A stretch of DNA of 39,129 nucleotides from an uncultured Clostridia bacterium (GTDB lineage: Bacteria > Bacillota > Clostridia > Christensenellales > Borkfalkiaceae), in assembly GCA_947627515.1 (NCBI GenBank), contig CANQWI010000004.1:1-39129 (forward strand), written 5' to 3'. The notes under the pieces were generated by a model. The model saw only the letters and a program-made list of their open reading frames with translations. It was not told the DNA's origin and did not search any database. Shown piece by piece: positions 32,510-39,129 of the stretch (the stretch's first letter is position 1; the number at the start of each line of letters is the position of its first letter). Position numbers and translations under genes: made by a program.

Positions 32510-33439
32510 ATGAAGGTCTTACAACGAATCGGAGCGGTCGCCTGCGGGCTGCTTGCGGCCACACTCATCGTCGGATGCGGCGGGCAGAATCAAACGCAAA
32601 AGCCCGACGGAACGCACAGGACTCCCCCCGCCGTTGCCTATACCGTGGACGAGAGCCTGCCCTCAACGCAGTCGAACGCAAACGCAGAGCAGTTTCATGC
32701 CAAAAATGTCAAGCGCGTCGAAAGCCCCCTTGCGGGCAAGACCGTATATTGGCTCGGCTCCTCTGTGACCTACGGGGCAAATTCGGAGGGAGAGAGCATG
32801 GCCGACTTTCTCGCTGCCAAGACTGGCTGCATCTGCAAAAAGGACGCTGTCTCGGGCACGACCATCTTCTGCGACAACAAGACGGAAAATACGGGCGCAA
32901 AATCGTACACGTCCCGCCTCATAAACAGCACAGTATTCGACAAAAACGAGCATGTTGACGCGTTTATCTGCCAAATCTCGACCAACGACGCATGGGGAGA
33001 CAGAAAATCCAACTGGGGAGAGATCACACCCGCCGATGTGTTTCGGCTGGAAAATTTCGACCTCTCGACAACGCTCGGCGGGATCGAATTCATCATTGAA
33101 TATGTCATGGAGACATGGAATTGCCCTATCTACTTTTATTCGGGCGCGAGGTTCTATGATCCCGACACGGACTCCCCCCGCGCCAATGCAAATCCCACGG
33201 GGACGAGCTACGGCCAGCTCGTCGAAAGAGTGCATGAGATCGCAACAAAATGGCAAAATCTGTATGCAGATGTGCAGGTCATTGACCTCTTCAATGACGA
33301 GGCCTTCAATGCTGCCGTCTCGGACACCTATTATTCGTGGGCGACCCATGACCCCATCCACCCCATGCGGGCGGGATATCTTCAGTGGTGGATGCCCTAC
33401 TTTGAGCAATTCCTTCTCGTCGCCTTGAATCTGTATTGA
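32510..33439 (+). CDS. SGNH/GDSL-like hydrolase lipoprotein
   Basis: AAGGAAGGAG SD, lipobox IVGC; VYWLGSSVTYGANSEG, VSGTT, CQISTNDAW, HDPIHP. Confidence 0.83.
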   Translation: MKVLQRIGAVACGLLAATLIVGCGGQNQTQKPDGTHRTPPAVAYTVDESLPSTQSNANAEQFHAKNVKRVESPLAGKTVYWLGSSVTYGANSEGESMADFLAAKTGCICKKDAVSGTTIFCDNKTENTGAKSYTSRLINSTVFDKNEHVDAFICQISTNDAWGDRKSNWGEITPADVFRLENFDLSTTLGGIEFIIEYVMETWNCPIYFYSGARFYDPDTDSPRANANPTGTSYGQLVERVHEIATKWQNLYADVQVIDLFNDEAFNAAVSDTYYSWATHDPIHPMRAGYLQWWMPYFEQFLLVALNLY

Positions 33440-33496
33440 TAAATATACTCCCTGCTATAAATAAGTAAGATATCTTAATTTATAAAAAATCCCACT

Positions 33497-34606
33497 ATGT
33501 CCTTTGTAAAACCTGATTTTTGCAACAATATCGTAAATATTTCTGCAACGCTTGCAGAATTTTTGGGATGCAAAAACGACAAGCCGACTCTTCCCATTCT
33601 TGCGGATGAGTTAAGCAAGGATTACAAAAATGTCGTCTTTTTGCTCCTCGACGGCCTCGGGCTCCACCCCATCGAGGTCAATCTTCCGAAGACCTCCTTT
33701 TTGAGAAAAAACATACGGCAGACGCTCACGTCCACCTTCCCGTCCACGACGGCAAATGCGACGACCTCCATCCTCACCAACATGACCCCGATGGAGCACG
33801 GCTGGTTCGGTTGGAGTCTGTATCTTGAGGGTCTTCAGAGAGTCGTCGACCTCTATCCCGAGCAGGATTCCTTTACGGGCGAACCCATTCCGAAGGGGTA
33901 TGTCAAGAGTCTTCTGCCTACTCCCCCATTTTATAAAAACGCGGCCTCCGACCGTCGCATCCGACTTATCGTTCCCGAATTTTGGCACGGAGACGATGAG
34001 AATAGGCAAACCTACCGTACCTTTGAAGAGGTGTTCGGCATGATTTCGGAGGTCTGCCATCAAAAAGGCAAGCAATTTATCTATGCCTATTCTCCCGAGC
34101 CCGACAACACGATGCATGAATTCGGCGTCTCCTCCCGTGAGGCGCGTGATACCGTCACGGCACTCAATGACGCTGTTGAGCGTTTGGCCTCCTCCCTCCC
34201 CGACACCCTCTTTATCATCGCCGCCGACCACGGACAGATCGACATTCGGGAGGAAATTGCGCTTTATCGGGACATCGAGATCACCGTACTTTTGGAGTGG
34301 CCGCAGTATCTTGAGCCGCGGGCAACGGCCTTCAAAGTCAAAAAGGATTGCCGTGCACTCTTTCGGGAGAGCTTTCTCGGAAAATACGGCGAGGACTTCG
34401 TGCTTGCGGAGACAGAGCAGCTGATTCGGGAAAACTACTTCGGCGGGGAGCTTCCGCATGCCGACCTGCTTGGAGACTTCATCGCGATTGCAAAGGGCAA
34501 CAGGCTCCTGCGTCTGCACGAGCGCGGCCATCATTACAAGGGGCACCACACCTCCCTCACCGCAGAGGAAATGCTTGTCCCCCTCATCCTCTTTGGGAAT
34601 CAATGA
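33497..34606 (+). CDS. Alkaline-phosphatase-superfamily (type I phosphodiesterase/nucleotide pyrophosphatase-like) protein
   Basis: NVVFLLLDGLGLHPIE, TSTFPSTTANATTSILTNMTPMEHGWFGW, YSPEPDNTMHEFG, FIIAADHGQIDI, HKGHHTSLTAEEMLVPL. Confidence 0.9.
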   Translation: MSFVKPDFCNNIVNISATLAEFLGCKNDKPTLPILADELSKDYKNVVFLLLDGLGLHPIEVNLPKTSFLRKNIRQTLTSTFPSTTANATTSILTNMTPMEHGWFGWSLYLEGLQRVVDLYPEQDSFTGEPIPKGYVKSLLPTPPFYKNAASDRRIRLIVPEFWHGDDENRQTYRTFEEVFGMISEVCHQKGKQFIYAYSPEPDNTMHEFGVSSREARDTVTALNDAVERLASSLPDTLFIIAADHGQIDIREEIALYRDIEITVLLEWPQYLEPRATAFKVKKDCRALFRESFLGKYGEDFVLAETEQLIRENYFGGELPHADLLGDFIAIAKGNRLLRLHERGHHYKGHHTSLTAEEMLVPLILFGNQ

Positions 34607-34626
34607 TCGGAATTCTACGAAAGCAT

Positions 34627-34660
34627 GACGCCTGCCAAGGATAAGAGCGGGCGTTTTTTG
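34627..34660 (+). terminator. Intrinsic terminator
   Basis: ACGCCTGC-N11-GCGGGCGT followed by T-run. Confidence 0.7.
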
Positions 34661-34707
34661 TGCAGAAAATATTTCACTGAAATTTCATGCGGCAGGGCAT
34701 GGCTTTT

Positions 34708-34738
34708 TGTTGACATAAGCAACAAGTCAACATATAAT
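34708..34738 (+). promoter_or_regulatory. Perfect-consensus promoter with overlapping inverted repeat (ABC exporter operon)
   Basis: TTGACA-N17-TATAAT; TGTTGAC-N11-GTCAACA overlapping the -35 and spacer. Confidence 0.85.
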
Positions 34739-34755
34739 GGTCGAAAACGGAGTAA

Positions 34756-36528
34756 ATGATGCTGAAAATTCTAAGGTACCTCAAACGTAGAGATTGGCTC
34801 TATCTCGGGATCGGCGTCGGGCTCATCGTCTTTCAGGTGTGGCTTGAGATCACGATGCCCGAATTTACCGAAAAGCTCTCCACTGCCGTCGCTGCGGACA
34901 ATATCAGCATGGGCGATGTATGGTTAAACGGAGGACTGATGGTCGCCTGCGCTGCGGGAAGTCTTGCTGCTGCCGTAATCTGCGGATGGTTTGTCTCACA
35001 CATCGCGGCAGATTTTGCAAAGACATTGCGCGACAAATTGTTTGACAAGATTACCGACTTTTCGAATGCGGAATTCAACCGCTTCACGACGCCGAGCCTC
35101 ATTACCCGCACGACAAACGACGTCGTGCAGATGCAGATGCTGGTTGCGATGGGTCTGCAGGTCGCGGTACGTGCCCCCGTCATGGCGATTTGGGCGATCT
35201 GTAAGATCTCAGCCTCCAATCTTCGCTGGACGCTCGCCGTCGCCATCACCGTGATCGCGATCGTCGTCATGCTTGCCCTTATCGTCGGGCTCTGCTATCC
35301 GAAATTCAAAAAGATCCAAAAGCTCACCGACGACCTCAACGACATCACCCGTGAGAATCTCAGCGGCGTGAGGGTCATTCGCGCCTACAATGCCGAGGAG
35401 TATCAGGAGAGCAAATTCGACAGAGTCAACGCCGCCGTCACAAAAAACCATCTATTCACAGCGCGGACGATGGGTCTCATGACCCCGATCATGACCCTCT
35501 GCATGAGCGGTCTTTCTCTTGCGATCTACTGGATCGCGGCAGTGCTCATGAACGAGATCGCAGGCGCAAGCGTTATGGAGACATTGACGCAAAGAGCCAC
35601 GCTCGTCGGCGACATGGCAGCCTTCTCGCAGTACGCCCTGCAGGTCGTCGGAGCGTTCATGATGCTCATCATGATCTTTATCATCCTTCCACGCACCATG
35701 GTCTCCGCAAAGAGGCTCAATGAGGTGTTTGACACCGTCCCCGCCATTCAATATCCTGACGCTGAGCCTGTCTCCGACCTCAGGGGCGAGATCGAATTCA
35801 AAAACGTCGCCTTCGACTATGAGGACGGCGGGAGCAAATGCATCGAGGGCATCTCCTTCAGTATCCATCGCGGGGAAACCTTCGCCATCATCGGTGCCAC
35901 GGGCTCGGGAAAGACGACCCTCATCAACCTCATCCCCCGCTTTTATGACGTGACTGAAGGGGAGGTGCTTCTCGACGGCATCAACGTCAAGGAATATCCC
36001 AAGGAGACGCTCAACAATAAGATCTCCCTTGCGCCGCAGAAGGCCGCACTCTTCAAGGGGGATATCAAATCGAATATTACATACGGAACGAGGGAGGAGG
36101 TCTCCGACAACGACCCCCGCATCGCACGGGCACTTGAGGTCGCAAGGGCAGATTTCGTCATGGAAAATGAGAATGGGATCCATGCCGAGGTCGCACAGGG
36201 CGGTACAAATTTTTCAGGCGGTCAAAAACAGCGTCTCTCCATCGCCCGCGCCGTCTTTAAGGACGCAGAGGTCATGATCTTCGACGATACCTTCTCTGCG
36301 CTTGATTTCAAAACGGATATGCTTGTGCGGCGGGAGATCAGGGAAAAGCTCACGGGCGTCACGGTCATACTCGTTGCCCAGCGCATCGGCACCATCAAAA
36401 ATGCCGACCAGATCCTTGTCCTCGACGGCGGCAGGATCGCAGGGCTCGGAAAGCATGAGGAGCTTATGGAGAGCTGCGCGGTCTATCGCGAGATCGCCCT
36501 TTCCCAGCTTTCAAAGGAGGAATTATAA
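34756..36528 (+). CDS. ABC exporter ATP-binding/permease subunit A (heterodimer, degenerate catalytic site)
   Basis: TM domain plus GATGSGKTT, NFSGGQKQRLSIARA, VMIFDDTFSALD, VAQRIGTI. Confidence 0.94.
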   Translation: MMLKILRYLKRRDWLYLGIGVGLIVFQVWLEITMPEFTEKLSTAVAADNISMGDVWLNGGLMVACAAGSLAAAVICGWFVSHIAADFAKTLRDKLFDKITDFSNAEFNRFTTPSLITRTTNDVVQMQMLVAMGLQVAVRAPVMAIWAICKISASNLRWTLAVAITVIAIVVMLALIVGLCYPKFKKIQKLTDDLNDITRENLSGVRVIRAYNAEEYQESKFDRVNAAVTKNHLFTARTMGLMTPIMTLCMSGLSLAIYWIAAVLMNEIAGASVMETLTQRATLVGDMAAFSQYALQVVGAFMMLIMIFIILPRTMVSAKRLNEVFDTVPAIQYPDAEPVSDLRGEIEFKNVAFDYEDGGSKCIEGISFSIHRGETFAIIGATGSGKTTLINLIPRFYDVTEGEVLLDGINVKEYPKETLNNKISLAPQKAALFKGDIKSNITYGTREEVSDNDPRIARALEVARADFVMENENGIHAEVAQGGTNFSGGQKQRLSIARAVFKDAEVMIFDDTFSALDFKTDMLVRREIREKLTGVTVILVAQRIGTIKNADQILVLDGGRIAGLGKHEELMESCAVYREIALSQLSKEEL

Positions 36529-38318
36529 TGCCCGGTATGAGGAAAATGCGGAATATGCCGAAGGAAAAAATGGACCTCGCCTCTCTGATGAAGCTGGTCG
36601 CCTTCTGCAAGGGCTATGTCGTCCCCATCATCATCTCCGTGCTCTTTGCGGTCGGCGGGGCGGTCTGCACCATCATCGGGCCCGAGAAGATCGGCGACCT
36701 CACGGCAGAGCTCACAAACGGGGTCATGCAGCCTGCGGGCGTCGACATGAACGCCTTCCTGAGGATCTGCTACAATCTCATCGCGATCTATGCTGCGGGT
36801 GCCTTTGCGGGCTATGCGGGGCAGTTCATCATGGCGACGGTCACGCAGGGCACCTCGAAAAAGCTTCGCGCGGCGATCGACAGAAAGATCGATCTCGTCC
36901 CCCTCAACTATTTTGACACGACGACCAAGGGCGACCTTCTCTCCCGCGTCACCAACGACGTCGACATCATCGCGCAGACGCTCGGCTCCAGCATCGCCAA
37001 TCTTACGAGCGCGCTCGCCCTCTTTATCGGCACCATTTATAAAATGTTTGAGACAAACTGGATCCTTGCCCTTGTGACGATCGGGACCTCCCTTGTCGGC
37101 TTCCTGTGCATGGGTGTGATCCTCAAGCTCTCGCAGAAGTATTTCAACCGCAAGCAGGTCGATCTCGGCATCATGGACGGCCAGATCGAAGAGGTTTACA
37201 CCAACCACAACCTCGTCTCCTCCTTCGGCGGCAAGGAATACGAGCGCGGGAGGTTTACCAAGACAAACAAGGACCTCTTCGTCGATAATGCACGGTCCCA
37301 GTTCCTCTCGGGGATGATGATGCCCATCATGAACTTTGTCGGAAATCTCTCCTACGCGCTCATCTTTATCGTCGGCATCTCCATCGCCCTCAACGGCAAT
37401 GCCGCAAATATGCTTGCGACCATCATGTCTTTCGTTCTCTACGCGCGGCTCTTCTCCCAGCCCCTCTCCGCCTTTGCCCAGTCAATGACCTCCCTCCAGC
37501 AGGCCTCGGCAGCCTCCCGCCGCGTCTTTGAATTCATCGAGACGGAGGAAATGGAGAGCGAGGCAGACAAAACCACCGTTCTCACCTCTGTGCAGGGGAA
37601 TGTTGAATTCAACCATGTGCGGTTCGGCTACCTGCCCGAGAGAACGATCATCCACGACTTTTCAGCCAGCCTCAAGGCGGGGCAAAAGGTCGCAATCGTC
37701 GGCCCTACGGGGGCAGGAAAGACGACAGTCGTCAACCTGTTGATGCGCTTTTACGAATGCGAGGGCGACATCACGATCGACGGCGTCTCCACAAAGGCCA
37801 TGAAGCGCGAGGACGTGCATGATCTCTTTGACATGATCCTGCAGGACACATGGCTCTTTGAGGGGACCATCCGCGAAAATCTTATCTTTAACCAGCAGAA
37901 CGTGAGCGACGAAAAGCTCGACGAGGTCTGCGAGGCGGTCGGGCTCAGGCACTTTATCAAATCCCTTCCGCACGGCTATGACACCCCCATCTCCGACGCT
38001 CTCAACCTCTCTGAGGGACAAAAGCAGCAGCTGACGATCGCACGGGCGATGGTGAAGGATTCCCCTCTTCTCATCCTTGACGAGGCGACCTCCTCCGTCG
38101 ATACGAGGACGGAGCTCATCATTCAGACCGCCATGGATAAGCTGACCGAGGGCAGGACATCCTTTGTGATCGCGCACAGGCTCTCGACCATCCGAAACGC
38201 CGATGTCATTCTCGTCATGAAGGACGGCGACATCATCGAACAGGGAAATCACCGCGAGCTCCTGACGAAGGGCGGCTTCTATGCCGAGCTCTACAACAGC
38301 CAGTTCGCCGCCGCATAA
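36528..38318 (+). CDS. ABC exporter ATP-binding/permease subunit B
   Basis: TAATG overlap with subunit A, SD AAAGGAGGAA; GPTGAGKTT, NLSEGQKQQLTIARA, LLILDEATSSVD, IAHRLSTI. Confidence 0.94.
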   Translation: MPGMRKMRNMPKEKMDLASLMKLVAFCKGYVVPIIISVLFAVGGAVCTIIGPEKIGDLTAELTNGVMQPAGVDMNAFLRICYNLIAIYAAGAFAGYAGQFIMATVTQGTSKKLRAAIDRKIDLVPLNYFDTTTKGDLLSRVTNDVDIIAQTLGSSIANLTSALALFIGTIYKMFETNWILALVTIGTSLVGFLCMGVILKLSQKYFNRKQVDLGIMDGQIEEVYTNHNLVSSFGGKEYERGRFTKTNKDLFVDNARSQFLSGMMMPIMNFVGNLSYALIFIVGISIALNGNAANMLATIMSFVLYARLFSQPLSAFAQSMTSLQQASAASRRVFEFIETEEMESEADKTTVLTSVQGNVEFNHVRFGYLPERTIIHDFSASLKAGQKVAIVGPTGAGKTTVVNLLMRFYECEGDITIDGVSTKAMKREDVHDLFDMILQDTWLFEGTIRENLIFNQQNVSDEKLDEVCEAVGLRHFIKSLPHGYDTPISDALNLSEGQKQQLTIARAMVKDSPLLILDEATSSVDTRTELIIQTAMDKLTEGRTSFVIAHRLSTIRNADVILVMKDGDIIEQGNHRELLTKGGFYAELYNSQFAAA

Positions 38319-38329
38319 GGCTTTATCTC

Positions 38330-38367
38330 CCGACCCTGCCCTGCTTCAGAGCTCGGTCGGTTTTTTC
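38330..38367 (+). terminator. Intrinsic terminator after ABC exporter
   Basis: CCGACC...GGTCGG then TTTTTT. Confidence 0.7.
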
Positions 38368-38373
38368 TATACA

Positions 38374-38401
38374 AAAAAACCTGACTCAATTCGAATCAGG
38401 C
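38374..38401 (-). terminator. Terminator-like hairpin downstream of tRNA-Leu
   Basis: Minus strand CCTGATTC-GAATT-GAGTCAGG then TTTTTTT. Confidence 0.65.
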
Positions 38402-38501
38402 TAAAGCTGGTGCACCACGACCAACCTAATTCGAACCATTATTAGGGCTCCCAAAAAAGATTTGCGGAGCAAAGATTTTTGGGGAAGAGGAGCGACCGAC
38501 G

Positions 38502-38536
38502 TAAAAAGCAAAGCCCTTGCTATTCGGCAAGGGCTT
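38502..38536 (-). terminator. Terminator-like hairpin immediately downstream of tRNA-Leu
   Basis: Minus strand AAGCCCTTGC-CGAATA-GCAAGGGCTT then TGCTTTTT. Confidence 0.7.
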
Positions 38537-38559
38537 GCAAAATGCGTCGCGTCGCGACG

Positions 38560-38646
38560 TGGTGCCGCTGAACGGGGTCGAACCGATACGGTATCACTAC
38601 CACGGGATCCTAAATCCCGCGTGTCTGCCAATTTCACCACAGCGGC
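38560..38646 (-). tRNA. tRNA-Leu (anticodon UAG), CCA encoded
   Basis: Minus strand GCCGCTG...CAGCGGCACCA; anticodon arm CGGGA-TTTAGGA-TCCCG; long variable arm; GGTTCGACCCC T-arm. Confidence 0.96.
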
Positions 38647-38778
38647 ATTTTCGGAAAGGCACCCACGGAGAGCACCCTCCTGTTTTTCAAAAGGATAGCC
38701 GAGACAAGGCCTTTTTATAGCCGTAAGAGCATACCCCTTGAGAGAAGCATTCCGGACTTCTCCCTGTTTTTTATTTTA

Positions 38779-39036
38779 TCACTTTCTTATCGCGCTTGTC
38801 AAGTAATAGATCTCCTCATCTGTCCAACCTGCGACCCCCTTGTTCATCGTCTGATGGATCGTCGCCTCATGGAGAAACCCACAGCTCTCCATCATCCTTG
38901 GGTACGACGCATTCAATGAGAAAATGCGGGCGCGGATCGCATTCGGATGAATGGCTCTTCTCCTGTATATACCAAGCTGCACTGTCTCCGCGGGCGCAGA
39001 GAGCCTTCCTTTCAAGTTGTTCTCTTTCTTTATCAA
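38779..39036 (-). pseudogene. GNAT acetyltransferase C-terminal remnant
   Basis: NAIRARIFSLNASYPRMMESCGFLHEATIHQTMNKGVAGWTDEEIYYLTS resembles GNAT C-terminal half; frame closed by TGA just upstream of a TTG, with no N-terminal acetyl-CoA core. Confidence 0.5.
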
Positions 39037-39129
39037 AATTTCTCATGCATGCCCCCGCCCGCAACCGCTGATTTTTTATATTTTTCTGCACAAATGGTGT
39101 ATTTCCGACGGATGCCTTCCCGCATATTC

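Noticed and set aside
38401-38640. Minus-strand ORF MVKLADTRDLGSRG...
   Set aside because: Typical spurious translation of a tRNA-Leu gene.
1-39129. Prophage, transposase, integrase or toxin-antitoxin genes
   Set aside because: No ORF shows transposase, integrase, phage structural or known TA motifs.

Overview
The window looks like a ~57% GC Firmicutes/Clostridia-type chromosomal segment (lineage inferred from protein style only). From left to right it contains: a truncated Na+/H+ antiporter and an aldo/keto reductase (+); glmS, glmM, glpK and a zinc-type macrodomain hydrolase (-); a small PH-domain membrane protein (+); an SDR oxidoreductase (-). Next comes a tightly packed four-gene minus-strand operon: a lipoprotein, two tandem GH3 glycosidases with permuted domain order, and a small lipoprotein. 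It lies downstream of a GHKL histidine kinase / LytTR response regulator pair. After that are tRNA-Ser(GGA), a giant GH81 beta-1,3-glucanase lipoprotein with discoidin-like modules and a 1090-aa repeat-linker lipoprotein (-). The right part holds a CotH-kinase-like lipoprotein, an SGNH-hydrolase lipoprotein, an alkaline-phosphatase-superfamily protein and a heterodimeric ABC exporter (+), then tRNA-Leu(UAG) and a GNAT remnant (-). The most interesting signal is a surface beta-glucan/glycan locus that appears to be wired to the LytTR two-component system. Two 11-bp direct repeats (GACTCAAACTT) exactly 21 bp apart sit just upstream of a TTGAAA-N17-TAAAAT promoter of the four-gene operon. Other signals are three near-identical 13-bp sites in the glmM/glmS region (one inside glmS), a predicted leaderless mRNA with a second weaker case, an inverted repeat over the exporter promoter, and a Cys-containing C-terminal anchor on one GH3. 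All family calls come from reading motifs by eye; no searches were run.
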